Source: Metopolophium dirhodum (Eukaryota; Arthropoda; Insecta; Hemiptera; Aphididae). From it: DNA of 64,000 bases. The DNA is taken from positions 17,937,145-18,001,144 of the forward strand of contig NC_083560.1 in the NCBI RefSeq assembly GCF_019925205.1, written 5' to 3'. Made by a program: the position numbers and the translations under genes. A model generated the notes under the pieces. That model worked only from the letters and a program-made list of their open reading frames with translations. It had not been told where the DNA came from and searched no databases. Below are positions 27,901-36,111 of this stretch, one piece after another; the stretch's first letter is position 1, and every line of letters begins with the position of its first letter.

Positions 27901-27982
27901 CTCCGAGTTCACAAAACACGTTGCTGAGCACCGGCGGATGGGTTTCCGGTAGAAACCGAACGAATTCGACGCCGACGCCGTG
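9792..27982 (-). CDS. C2CD2/TMEM24-like SMP + C2 domain lipid-transfer protein, six assembled exons (partial gene)
   Basis: This is the only multi-exon gene I can assemble. In transcription order the exons are 27887-27982, 22175-22354, 17185-17394, 11981-12077, 11762-11870 and 9792-9984, totalling 885 bp or 295 codons. Every junction has AG and GT, and the phases agree (0, 0, 0, 1, 2). Residues 1 to about 140 read as the C-terminal part of an SMP lipid-binding domain. Residues about 141-175 are a polar Ser/Thr/Gln-rich linker. Residues about 180-295 are a C2 domain running from a KRLMVKVIKAIGLGL strand to GTLTLE. SMP followed by C2 is the layout of C2CD2 and TMEM24, which tether ER to plasma membrane and move phosphatidylinositol in animals. 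The family call rests on domain order and remembered family motifs, not a search. The N-terminal membrane anchor, start codon, C-terminal tail and stop are missing. Other SMP-C2 proteins such as extended synaptotagmins are less likely, because only one C2 follows directly. Confidence 0.72.
10229..11410. mobile_element. long-terminal-inverted-repeat transposon, interrupted by an hAT-like element
   Basis: The outer ends are inverted copies of about 150 bp. The left starts AGAGGACGCGTCGTACC and includes GACATTAGAGCGGATTGACC; the right ends with the reverse of AGAGGACGTCTACGACACCC and includes the reverse of GATATTAGAGTGAATTG. It lies in the 1.8 kb intron between exons 11762-11870 and 9792-9984 of the C2CD2-like gene. 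The related foldback copy is at 190-530. No transposase frame. Confidence 0.6.
10472..11279. mobile_element. hAT-like element nested in the 10229-11410 transposon
   Basis: The left end CGGTGGTGAGCAACC and right end GGTTGCACGCCACTG are inverted. The right end reads CAGTGGCGTGCAACC in reverse, a typical hAT-style terminus. The 808-bp interior is AT-rich and non-coding. The 8-bp flanks do not match, so insertion by hAT is likely but not proven. Confidence 0.5.
11762..11870 (-). CDS. C2CD2/TMEM24-like gene, second C2-domain exon (35 aa)
   Basis: The exon is 109 bp, entering in phase 1 and leaving in phase 2. The acceptor is ttcgtcgtag and the donor gtaagtac. It encodes CYEPYCVIEVDDPFQKKQTS and TKKNTSSPQWNENFM. 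This is a textbook C2 core: x-PYC-V-x-V-D-x-P, QKKQTS, KNT-x-x-P-x-WNE-x-F. TMEM24 has CCVAELDNP in the same place. The usual DPY is EPY here, so one canonical calcium ligand is changed. The intron before it is only 110 bp, against several kilobases elsewhere in the gene. Longer open frames overlap this segment in other frames and are shadows. Confidence 0.82.
11981..12077 (-). CDS. C2CD2/TMEM24-like gene, first C2-domain exon (32 aa + 1 nt)
   Basis: The exon is 97 bp, entering in phase 0 and leaving in phase 1. The acceptor is taatatag and the donor gttaagct after CAAG. It encodes MSPKIESSTVMKQGEKRL and then MVKVIKAIGLGLKQ. The KRLMVKVIKAIGLG strand and turn are the standard opening of a C2 domain (basic residues, alternating Val/Ile, then A-x-x-L). 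It was too short to appear as a long open frame and was found by looking for the missing first strand. The donor is GTTAAG rather than GTAAGT, so the boundary is slightly less sure, but phase 1 is exactly what the next exon needs. Confidence 0.72.
12235..12391. repeat. direct repeat, left copy, flanking the 12392-12872 element
   Basis: Shares TATCTATACCTATACAG, CATGG-GG-GGTCGACGC, CATTACCGAA, CCGATTTCAA and GGTTACCTACG in the same order with 12873-12992. The open frame over 12111-12386 is an artefact of this repeat. Confidence 0.65.
12392..12872. mobile_element. TTAAC-rich hAT-like MITE
   Basis: The ends AAGCCTGGGTATTAAC and GTTAACTGACTCAGCCTT are inverted relatives of the element at 47055-47548. 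The interior is a dense array of AAGTTAAC-type motifs in both orientations. Instead of an 8-bp duplication it is flanked by direct repeats of roughly 120 bp. It lies in the 5.1 kb intron upstream (gene sense) of exon 11981-12077. Confidence 0.65.
12873..12992. repeat. direct repeat, right copy
   Basis: Second copy of the 12235-12391 segment, with small deletions and substitutions. The pair brackets the MITE exactly. Confidence 0.65.
13046..13680. mobile_element. truncated member of the ACAGGGTGATTC family
   Basis: Starts TATTCACCAAACATCT and shares the interior blocks TTTTTAAAATATATACTC and GTGTCCTGGGACA with the copies near 3.1, 21 and 26.7 kb. No right terminus is present. Confidence 0.45.
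13681..16425. other. intronic AT-rich DNA, no supported gene
   Basis: Part of the 5.1 kb intron of the C2CD2-like gene. A 43-codon minus-strand ORF at 15331-15462 and the overlapping plus-strand frame look protein-like but have no acceptor, donor or recognised motif. The rest is AT-rich with no transposon ends identified. Confidence 0.35.
16426..16971. mobile_element. GGTTTCGG-type hAT-like MITE pair
   Basis: CAGGGCTGAAACC begins the unit; CGGTTTCAAGGCCTG ends a first unit at 16610, and CCGGTTCCAAGCACTG ends a second at 16971. These are inverted hAT-like termini. The interior is an array of TTTTCGGTTTTGGTTTC motifs. A related element is at 50213-50607. No clear 8-bp target duplication. An 86-codon open frame here is low-complexity translation of the array. 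Confidence 0.55.
17185..17394 (-). CDS. C2CD2/TMEM24-like gene, end of SMP domain and linker (70 aa)
   Basis: The exon is 210 bp and phase 0 at both ends. The acceptor is tttcag and the donor is gtaggt after ATG. It starts IKVALAQVGYIKSKS, continues MDEVQLQDVILDIVTGAIRS and TDLSVDLYRW, and ends in a polar stretch with a QQQTTT run. The acidic-amphipathic VQLQDVILDIVTGAI helix matches the VELSTIEELIKDAI helix that closes the SMP domain of TMEM24. The Ser/Gln/Thr-rich remainder is an unstructured linker towards the C2 domain. The next coding exon is about 5.1 kb downstream across an intron full of transposon remnants. Confidence 0.78.
17395..19188. other. intronic DNA, no supported gene
   Basis: Part of the 4.8 kb intron upstream of exon 17185-17394. 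Plus-strand open frames at 17195-17550 overlap the exon on the other strand and are shadows. The rest is AT-rich with homopolymer tracts. Confidence 0.4.
19197..19785. mobile_element. hAT-type MITE with GTATTTAAATAC arrays
   Basis: The ends CAGTCTTGTAAAG and CTTTACAAGACTG are a perfect 13-bp inverted repeat. The flanks GCTATAAT (19189-19196) and GCTATGAT (19786-19793) match at 7 of 8 positions, fitting a slightly decayed hAT duplication. The interior repeats AAATACTTTT / GTATTTAAATAC. Relatives: 34594-35108 and 63776-63917. Confidence 0.8.
19794..20961. other. intronic AT-rich DNA, nothing recognised
   Basis: No open frame of note and no transposon ends. Contains A/T homopolymers and a diverged GATTTTGGAATTT block. 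Confidence 0.4.
20962..21785. mobile_element. inverted-repeat element, ACAGGGTGATTC family
   Basis: Left end TCAGAGTGGTTCTCTTTG and right end GGCGAATCATCCCGTAT are diverged inverted copies of the family ends. The interior keeps AATCAGAATTTGAATAAAT and TAGTACAAACTGTACAGG-like blocks. A short GGTTAGGTTAGG at 21643-21654 is too small to be telomeric. Confidence 0.5.
22175..22354 (-). CDS. C2CD2/TMEM24-like gene, central SMP-domain exon (60 aa)
   Basis: The exon is 180 bp and phase 0 at both ends. It begins after tgctgtgcag with TITCDCDATPAMQLKAMRQK and continues through KVDVSHYRVNVNKLQARLNI to GQIKFDGWPK. The alternating hydrophobic and polar residues are what the long curved beta strands of an SMP barrel look like, and the order matches TMEM24 between its HVTC motif and its late strands. 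I end the exon at CCAAAA|gtattt, because the next exon then continues with the expected strand IKVALAQVG. The frame stays open 13 more codons past that point to a stop (up to LDR), so a different donor a few bases downstream cannot be excluded. Confidence 0.75.
22554..22664. repeat. GC-rich hairpin (foldback) of about 110 bp
   Basis: AATAGTAT, TGTGTGGC, GGGCGGGAAG, ATTTCAGTC and GGGCGA on the left are mirrored by TCGCCC, GACTGAAAT, CTTCCCGC, GCCACACA and TACTATTT on the right, with a loop around GATGCATT. Each arm is about 50 nt. It sits in the intron 200 bp upstream (gene sense) of exon 22175-22354. It could be a tiny foldback element or a structured intronic RNA. Confidence 0.6.
22925..22985. 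repeat. two-copy tandem repeat, about 31-bp unit
   Basis: GGGATTTCCACTTAACCGCCC is followed 10 bp later by GGGATTTCCACTTTACCGCCC. The overlapping 70-codon plus-strand frame has no other support. Confidence 0.6.
23255..23655. repeat. duplicated segment containing the SINE (filled site)
   Basis: Left of the SINE: CGATTACCAAAACAATCATTATTAA. Right: TTTCATTTACGGACGATTAACGATTGACG through GTGCTTCTCAACCTG. The same sequence without the SINE is at 23998-24118. The two are about 740 bp apart. Confidence 0.75.
23288..23582 (+). mobile_element. tRNA-derived SINE (class II tRNA head), copy 1
   Basis: The head GGACGGAGTGGCCGAGCGG...TAAGGCG and the box-B-like GAGTTCGATACC about 40 bp later are the pol III promoter boxes of a Leu/Ser-type tRNA. 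The conserved body includes GTCACGGTGTC, CACCCGGGCATGGC and GATACCTACGGGTGCCC. It ends in an A-rich AATAAATAA tail. Flanks TAAGTTTCA (23279-23287) and TAAATTTCA (23583-23591) match 8 of 9. The translated open frames over it are not genes. Confidence 0.88.
23998..24118. repeat. duplicated segment without SINE (empty site)
   Basis: Reads GGATTACCAAAACAATATTATTAA, then AATAAATTTGGTTTTTGGACGATT and GTGCTTCTCAACATG with no SINE between. It is the pre-insertion form of 23255-23655. Confidence 0.75.
24775..25195. repeat. two-copy tandem duplication, unit about 210 bp
   Basis: Each copy runs from a CCAGGTATCCCTCAAAA / CCAAGGTATGCCTCAAAA start through AACGTAGTTAT-TACCC, CAATATATAAAAAC and ACGATAAAAAGTATTG to GTTTGAAGAATCCCCCC. 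Copy 1 is about 24775-24976 and copy 2 about 24980-25195. Confidence 0.75.
25196..26653. other. intronic DNA, no supported gene
   Basis: Contains an AT-only microsatellite-like run of AAATATAAATATA at 25845-25922 and a G run at 25600-25609. No exon or complete transposon seen. Confidence 0.4.
26654..27436. mobile_element. inverted-repeat element, ACAGGGTGATTC family
   Basis: Left ACACAGTGACTCACCAGCCATGC and right TTAGTGAATCACCCTGTAT are inverted. The family interior blocks TTTTTGAATCTTTAAAATATATACTC and GTGTCCTGTATAAAAACTT are present. It ends about 450 bp from exon 27887-27982. Confidence 0.6.
27887..27982 (-). CDS. C2CD2/TMEM24-like gene, SMP-domain exon (32 aa)
   Basis: The exon is 96 bp and phase 0 at both ends. 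The acceptor is tgtgtttcag and the donor is gtaagtatt, both strong. It encodes HGVGVEFVRFLPETHPPVLS, then NVFCELGVCENV. In TMEM24 the matching stretch is a beta strand followed by a Pro-Pro turn and a Cys-containing strand, and the pattern here (hydrophobic strand, THPPVLSNV, then a Cys-rich strand) follows it. It opens the securely assembled part of the gene. The nearest upstream candidate exon is about 12 kb away at 40258-40311. The exon is GC-richer than its surroundings, as expected of coding sequence in this genome. A 783-bp inverted-repeat transposon ends about 450 bp downstream of it in the intron. Confidence 0.75.
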
Positions 27983-29859
27983 CTGAAACACAACCGATCG
28001 TATTTTATTTTATTTCGTTTCAAAAATATGTCATTGTCATATCATCTTGTTTAAAATAATAAATGATATAATACAAATTGTTTTTCTTCGTCCACGCGCA
28101 TGGTAAATTAGGGCCCCGATTTTAATTCCCTAAAAACTATCGAACGATCAGTGTTGACTGTTGAGTTATGGATGTATTATCTAGATACGAACTAAGCACC
28201 TACGTCTATTGTACACTCGGGATAAACCTACTAGGAGATAACAAATTATTTTGAGGTGTCGCTATGATAATATGTTGCAAGTCAAAAAATTAAACTAGCG
28301 TGCAAAATGATAATATAGTTCCTCAACAATTAAAATATTGGCATTATTCATATATTTTGCATGAGTCGGTGGGTCCATCTTCATATCAATCTAGACATTT
28401 ATTTAGCTAGTAATCTAATATTTATCAAGATATCATTTTTGCTGTCTGAACTCATCACTGCAATATAATGCTCTAAAAAAATAACCTAAAAATTGCATTT
28501 TAAACGCAATTAATGTCCTCAAAAAAGTATGATTTTGTTTTTATAGGCACGCAACTGATTTTGACTTTTAGAATTCTTGACACTTTATCTTAACCAAACT
28601 AATAATTATAATACAAACACTAAATACCATTTAAAGTTTAAATTTAGGCAAGCAGAATAAATAAGCAGTATAATATTACTATACTGGAAATAAATGCAAT
28701 CACCAGATAATGTGTTCAATTGATAAATTAGTTGTTATTTTTGTTTGAGTGAGACACCTCATCAGAATATAATCTCTAAAGGCATGTAAATCTGGTTTTT
28801 AGGATACTTTTGGTTGTAAAAAAACATTTATCATAATCAAGTGATTAATTTTTTAAGATTTTTTGATTTGCAACCTATTCATTTTAAATGTAATACCTTT
28901 TTAAAACAATATTATATTTCGATTTTAACAAGTCAATACCCATTTAATAATTCTAATAAAATAAAAAAATTTGAATGTGAAACAATTTCAAAATATTATA
29001 AAAAAAGACTACCTGATTTCAATAAATGTTTCATATATTATTTGTTGGAGAGTTGATAAATTAATATTATTACTATTATTATAACAATCAATTTTTTTCT
29101 AAAAATTTCCAAATTAACTATTTTGAATTTTTTATATTAATTTATAACAGATTTAAAGTAATTTATATTGTGTATTAAATAAAAAAAAACCGAAAATGCT
29201 ATACGTATTGCGCCTGTAAATTATATTATCAAAAAAAGAAATTTAAGATATTGATTCGATCAAAATGTATTTCATTTGTCTTGTATTCTGTTAAATTTAG
29301 GGTATGATCGTATATATATAATATAATTGATTTACTCTGAAAGTCTGACCTCTCATTCGTCCGTTGTGTACAAAAGTCTAAATTATAATTTATAAAAGTT
29401 AAAAGAAACAGCATTAACTCGGTATTGGTAGTAGTGGGTAGGTAATTTTTATAAATAATAAAATAAGAAATAAAATATGCATCTAGTTTGAAAAGTAAAT
29501 ATAAAGCAATAGCTACGCAAATATCAATTTATTATGCACTGTGATATCTGATTTATACGATGATGGTTTAAGTAGTTTTCGATTTCAATTTTAACTTTTC
29601 ATCCAATTACTGTTTTCGTTTATGAATTTTTTACTGTATTCATGAATTTTTAAAACCCCAAGCTCAAACCTTACGAATATAATGTGTACCTATTGGTATG
29701 ACTAGGACAAATATAAATATGGTTCGATAAAAATCAATAAATTCGCCCCCTTCCCCTTAGCACACCTCTTGACAAACTATTAAAATGTGATTTAAAAATA
29801 AATAAATAAATTCATCATCAAACGTATATTTTGTTTCGTTTTAATTATTATTATATTTT
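27983..29859. other. AT-rich DNA upstream of exon 27887-27982, no supported exon
   Basis: Presumably intron if the candidate exon at 40258-40311 is real. I searched the minus strand for a phase-0 donor preceded by open sequence and found none convincing. Confidence 0.4.
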
Positions 29860-29869
29860 TTATTTTTAT

Positions 29870-30158
29870 GGGAGGGGGTTGGAGTGGCCGAGCCGACTGA
29901 GGCGTCGGTTACGACGCGCACCGTCGCCGGTATGAATCTCGGTCACGGGCTGCACTTCTCTCGGGGCAGTCACGGTGTCTGGAGAGAGAGGCCGCCATCC
30001 ACCACCCGGGCATGGCGGATACCTACGGGTGCCCACTTGAAAATTCTGCCAAATTAAAAACAAACGTGTTTACAAAAACCTACTGTACCCTCCCCCACAG
30101 TTCAAAATCACCCAATGGCCTAAGTGGCCGCTGGTTTATTAAAAACTATATTTTAAAC
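29870..30158 (+). mobile_element. tRNA-derived SINE, copy 2
   Basis: Same family as 23288-23582. GGAGTGGCCGAGCCGACTGAGG is the A-box head, CGGTATGAATCTC the weakened B box, and CCACCCGGGCATGGCGGATA plus CTACGGGTGCCCA the body. Flanked by the perfect 10-bp direct repeat TTATTTTTAT at 29860-29869 and 30159-30168. The 65-codon minus-strand frame over it is an artefact. Confidence 0.9.
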
Positions 30159-30720
30159 TTATTTTTATTCAATTGATGCCCAGTAAACGTTCGAATACAA
30201 TAAAATAATGAAACAATAGTAATATAATAATTATATAATTAAATACAATTTTAATTGAATAAGATAGAAAAGTATCTGCACGTAATACACTTAGTGAGTT
30301 CTGAATTTGAAATATTTTGCAAACATTTTTGAAATCAAAAATGTCAATTTAAATTATGAAAATATTTGTGTTTAATTTTAAACGTATTCGGTTATCAAAA
30401 TTATTTTTGATATACCCAGAAACATCGATAGTAAATTACTTATCAACCATGGTTTACCAATTACCACGTATAAGGTTTTAAATTAGGTATATAAATGGTA
30501 TTATATTATCGGATAATTATTATTCATCACATATCGATTGTGCCATATTGGCTATTATTTATTAGTATTCATTACATAAATCAAAGTTTTAAAAATGTTC
30601 TCTTCCTGGAAGATTATGACAACAAACTTTAAGCTATAACACAGCAATTCTTAAAATATATTTTTCACAAAATTTCAATGAAATATCTCAAGAAAGTCTT
30701 AGGAAAATAAATTTCATGAC

Positions 30721-32470
30721 ATTTTAGATTCTGAGTGAAGCGATGAATGTATTGATTTTACATAATGATGTGTGTTTTTTTTTATTTTTTTTTGTGTTTG
30801 TAATCACCTTTTAAGACAGTAAAAGTGCTTGAATTTTCTTCAACAGTAACTTTCCTGATAGAAAAATGAATCTAGTTGGTACTTTGCAGGGTCAAAAGTA
30901 AAAATTTCTCAGTAGTTTTCAAACGTGACGTGAAAAACAAAAGAAAAATTAAGGAAAAACGGGAATTTTTACGCAAAATCTGTTTTCGAGAAAATCGATT
31001 TTGGTTTTTGGTGCAACTCTAAAACAAATTACCGTAGGTCAATGAAATTTTGACTGAATGTTTATATTCGCATTTTCTATACACCATAACATTTTCCAAA
31101 TATTTTGACTTATTTTGAGCCGTTTACGGACATTATCAGTTTCCATTTTTTTTAGTTTTTTTTTTCTATAAATATCAATAAACTTTTATCTGTTGGATAA
31201 AAAAGCTTGACAATTTAATAGAAGGCTCCTAGGTTATTGTTTCAAAGGCAGATGAAAAAAATTAAAAATCCTTAGTCACAGTTTTTTTTTATAAGCATTT
31301 AAAGTTCAAATATTGACAAAACAAGGAAAAATCACGAAAATTAGCAAATTATTTTGAGTTGAGAATTCATAAAAATTTTTCTTTTTAAATCTAAGATTTG
31401 AAAATGTAATATAAGATTACTCATAAGTTTGTCTATCTTTATCAAAAAAAAATGTCTACAAGAAACTTAAATTAAATTTTTGTGAGGGTCTGAAATTTAT
31501 ATTTTTACAACATTTGATATTCACTCGATATCTCATGTAACGATTTTCCTATTTTGTTGTAATTAAAAAACGTATGACTGTAGATACTTGAAAATTTCAC
31601 TAAATGTTTGTATTAGCATTTTCTATACACGATAAAATGTTTAAAATAATTTGACTCTTTTTGAGCTGTTTACGGACATTGTCATTTTTCAATTTTTTTA
31701 GTTTTTTTTTTCTATAAATATCAATAAAATTTGGATAAAAAAGTGTGAAAATATAAGGCTTAATATAAGGCTCATGATATATCGTTCTAATAGTAGTTGA
31801 AAAATATTAAAAATACATAGGCACAATTTTTTTTTATAAGCATTTAAAGTTCAAATTTTGACAAAATTTATCAAATTTATAATTTAATAATTATTTTGTA
31901 GTTAAAAATTTATAAAATGTTCAACTTTTATAGCTAATGATTGAAAATTGAAAACAAGGCTCTTAGGCTCCACGTAAATAGGTTATGTATAAATTACTTT
32001 ATTCACAATAATATCATCAAATAATAAAATTTTATTTGTTGGGTAAAAAGCGTGAAAATTTAATATAAGGCTCCTGAAATATCGTTCTAATACTAGTTGA
32101 AAAATTTAAAAAATGCATAGGCACAATTTTTTTTTATAAGCATTTAAAGTTCAAATTTTGACAACATTTATCATATTTAAACTTTAATAATTATTTTGTA
32201 GTTAAAAATTTATAAAATGATGAACTTTTATAGCTAAGGATTGAACATTTAAAACAAGGCTCCACGTAAATAGGTTATGTATAAATTATTGTATTCACAA
32301 TAATACCATCAAATATACTTGGTAATATCATAGGCTGACTGACCGTTTTCGCTCAGAACCGTTTTTCTTATACAATGATATTATATCATTGAATTAAAAT
32401 TTAACACCATCCATTACAGTGACCCACTTGTAACCTACTGTACAGCAGAGCGACATCCACTTACCCATCT
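30721..32470. mobile_element. 1.75-kb element, GAGCGGAGC / GGTGGGTAAGT family, near full length
   Basis: The left end is ATTTTAGATTCTGAGTGAAGC; the right end carries GTAACCTACTGTACAGCAGA and ATCCACTTACCCA. The interior contains a tandem duplication of about 310 bp (31740-31990 and 32045-32290) sharing ATAAGCATTTAAAGTTCAAA and CCACGTAAATAGGTTATG. No transposase frame. Relatives are at 43660-44455, 53741-55085 and 61791-62794. Confidence 0.6.
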
Positions 32471-33861
32471 TTTTAAACCTTAAATATAACGTAATCAAGT
32501 GTATCTGCAGGTACTCATTACCGGACATTTAAAATAGATAAATATGTTTTATTTAATATTATGTAGAACTTATATAAATACATAAAATATTAGTTTTAGT
32601 TCATATACAGTATACACACTCGTTTAATTAAATAATGATCATTTCACTAACATACCAAACATACAACATAAAAAATTAATTACCTATGCTAAGTAAAATA
32701 GGTTAAAATCAAATTTTAAAAGAAAGTTGAAAATGTACAGAACATTTCGTTGAAGAAAAAAAACGCTACCCATTTGCTCACCTTTTCAAATATTTATCTA
32801 ATATTAAACAAAACTGTCAATGCCATCAACTGAGTCTAATATATTATTTATCGAACGTACCGGTCACGTCTTGTGAAGTAAATCCTACGAACTTTGACTA
32901 ACCCCGATGCTCAGACGTTGAAGGACAAAACATTTCGGCATCATAATAGTATCGTCGCGTCGTCGTTATTATGTGTGTGTAATAAAAGTTTAGTAAGCCA
33001 GAGAGACTGAAAGTATACACACGAGACGCAAAGTTTCAAGGTTATTGTTTTCAAGAAGAGCAAAAACATTTTTAAAAGCTCATCGACCCTGCTTTTATAC
33101 ACACTGCACAGCAATAACACTGACGATCTCACTCTCCTATTTGTATAATATTACGAATTGATGTGATTCAAATGACATGGGTTTTCGTGTTTCGACGGTT
33201 ATCAAAATTGGAGGGGGAGGATTACCGCGGCACCACCAAGTTTTTGAGTCTTGCCTTTGCCCCCTTCACTTACGATTTTAAAAAAATAACGAGTGACCGA
33301 TATAGACTGTAATTATCGAACGATTTCGTAGGAGGTCATTAACGTTTCGCATGGAAAAAAAAAAGACAACTGAGAAAAATTAGTAAAAAATAACAAATTC
33401 GATAACTATTGGGTAGGAAAAAATGGCTTATTAGTGTCGATCGGGGGCTGAGAAAGTTTAAAGCGGTATATGGTCTTTTGTTTGTCCATCGTTTCTCTCG
33501 ACAGACTTTGAACGGGACGCTTTTGGTCCTTTTTTTTAGAAATTAGTACCGTTTTAATCCTTTTATCGCCGTATTATAACCTATTTGAATAAAAGAAAAA
33601 ACCTCTTCACGGAAAAAATACCACACAACATTTCCACAGTTTTACATCGAGTTATTATAGAACCGGAGATAAAAGTTATAAAGAACACTTTTTTCGTGTA
33701 ACGAGCGTCGAAGGCAGACACTAACAATAATAATTATTATTGTCATTATAGTGCGAGACACTTATCGCACAATTGAAATTATGAACTTGTACGAGACCAT
33801 AACCCTATCGAATAACACGTCTTCACGTTTAACAGGCAAACGGCGTCTCCAAAATATCCTT
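32471..33861. other. AT-rich DNA, no supported gene
   Basis: A minus-strand frame at 32941-33132 is open for 63 codons but has no domain and no good splice partner. Confidence 0.4.
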
Positions 33862-33869
33862 AAAAATAT

Positions 33870-34285
33870 CAAGCCTGGTCATAAACGACTTGAATAGTTA
33901 AAATTTAATTTTTATTAACTTAATGTTTAACTCAACTGATTTTCATTGATATAAACTTAATCTTTTAAAACAAAATAAATAAAATAAACTTAATCAAATG
34001 CAAGTTACGGTGATTTTTAAATAATTAAATAATAAATATAACACAATTATTATTATTGATGATACATGTTGCGTAAACATTTACTTTTTATGATTTTAAT
34101 CCATATTACTGGCTATATTTATAAATTAAAAATAAATAAAAAAACAACTTAACGTAATGCTTATAATTTCACTTAACTGAGTTAAAAAAAAAAATAGGAA
34201 AACTATTAACTATACACTTTTTAAAATATTTTCTATCAATTTAACTTAACTCAATTAAAAATTATCATTAACTTGCCCAGGCTAG
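33870..34285. mobile_element. TTAAC-rich hAT-type MITE with near-perfect target duplication
   Basis: Begins CAAGCCTGGTCATAAAC and ends TTAACTTGCCCAGGCTAG. Flanks AAAAATAT (33862-33869) and AAAAATAC (34286-34293) match 7 of 8. The interior is a TTAACTTAA array. Same family as 47055-47548. Confidence 0.78.
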
Positions 34286-34445
34286 AAAAATACAAAAATT
34301 ATCAAACGATTTTTGGAAGTGTTTTTTGTGCCAAAATCGTTCGTCCCGTATTTTTATTTATAAATATGGTCTCTGGCACAAAACTCGGTCTACCAAGAAA
34401 AGTCGAATGGTTATTCGTAGTAAAAAACGGAATATTATACAGTCG

Positions 34446-34500
34446 GTATCATCTATAACGACGGCCAAGGGACCGATAAGAATACGTCGTTATAACCAGA
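34446..34500. repeat. short inverted repeat
   Basis: TATAACGACG is followed about 20 bp later by CGTCGTTATA. A decayed foldback or transposon end is possible. Confidence 0.4.
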
Positions 34501-34593
34501 AGTCACTATATACCCAAAATGTATTTATTTTTATATACCCATGTAATTGATTAATTGATATAAACGTACATAAAATATATACGTATATACAAC

Positions 34594-35108
34594 CTAACCT
34601 AGTAAAGTACTTGGGTAAAATTATTTCCGCAAAAGTATTATCAAATACTTTTTAAGTACTCAAATACGTAGTCTAAATAAATTCTAAAAAGTACTTGGGC
34701 ACAGTATTTAAATATTTTTTTTCGTTACTTTATTTACTAGTGACGTCAGATTTAAATGACATAATTCAAATTTGAAATTGTACAACATTTTTATTTATAG
34801 ATCGTTCATCGTTGTGTTTGGGTACCATTTAATTGGATGTATACAGTCCGTCGATTTCATGATACAATTTGTAATACCTTTACTCGAATTATGTATGTAT
34901 CAAATATATACGATAGTCGATAGTTTATTATATCTTATTATATTATATTTTTTTTTAACATTTAAAACTAGATAGTGCTAAAATAAAAATAATAAATAAG
35001 TTTACTAATGATTCAATTTATCTATATAATGTCATTAGGCCAAAGTAAGGGAGTAAAACATATTTAAAAATATATATATATATTTGAAATTATCTTTTAC
35101 AAGACTGC
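34594..35108. mobile_element. GTATTTAAATAC-type element, left-truncated
   Basis: The right end is the family terminus TTTTACAAGACTG. The left begins in CTTGGGTAAAATTATTTCC without the CAGTCTTGTAAAG terminus. The interior has AAGTACTTGGG and AAATACTTTTTAAG motifs. Confidence 0.5.
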
Positions 35109-36111
35109 CTTACCGACGTAATTATTATAATAATAAATAACCAAATATTATGTATGACCAAAAAAAACGTATTATTAATACATATTGTTCGAACATCGTT
35201 GACAATAGTTTATAAAAAATAGTTTTCTTGCAGAATTTCCCCATTAGTAAATAAAAACTCTAAATTGTGTTTTTGAACCATTTTTTCATACTGTTTTCCA
35301 CCATTAATTTTTGGAGGACCAGGCACCAACGTCTCTGTTTAAACATCGAACAGGGTTGTCTGATAACGTATGTTGTTTGTGAGAAATTTTAAATTTATGG
35401 GCTCGATGAGATTGTGAATTTCCCCCGGAAATTTCAGTATTTAAAATGAGTAACAGGTACGTATTGTAACAGTATAAATAGATTTTAAATTTAAAAAAAT
35501 TGATTTTTGCGAAATTTCCAAATCAAACCTATGTAGTTAAAAAATTTAAATTTTTTGTTTTCAACCAACCTCGTTTTGTTCATTGGTTTTATAAGAGTTT
35601 AAAATGTTTTTAAATTAAATTAAGAAATATAATTTTCATTAGCTTGACATTATTCTTATAATCTTAATTAATCTTTATAAGCCAAATCGTAATAGTGAAT
35701 ACTCTTTATATTTATAGTAATATTTTTAAATTATCTTTATCCTTTAATCAATCATAAATAATTAATATAATTATATAGTAGTTATGTTAATATACCCAGT
35801 AGTTGGATTTTCTTTTTCTTAACGGAAATGTCCTACTAACATCACTAATTATAAATAATAGTTCCTTTTATTTTCATTTATATATATATATAAACATATC
35901 TTATTCGTATAAAAAAAACTGCAAATTTATGGGATCTCGTAAGAAAAAAAATAACTTAAAGTTACTTTAAAATTAATCAACTGGTTATTATAGTAATTAG
36001 TAATTAGTATGCCATGGAAAATTATTCTTTAACGACAATAATATTCAACGAAATGATTGAATATCAGGTAGAAATTTCTTATAAATTCTGCCCCGGTACA
36101 CCTGTCATAAT
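35109..36111. other. AT-rich DNA, nothing recognised
   Basis: No open frame, exon or transposon end noted. A TATATATATA tract is at 35880-35891. Confidence 0.4.
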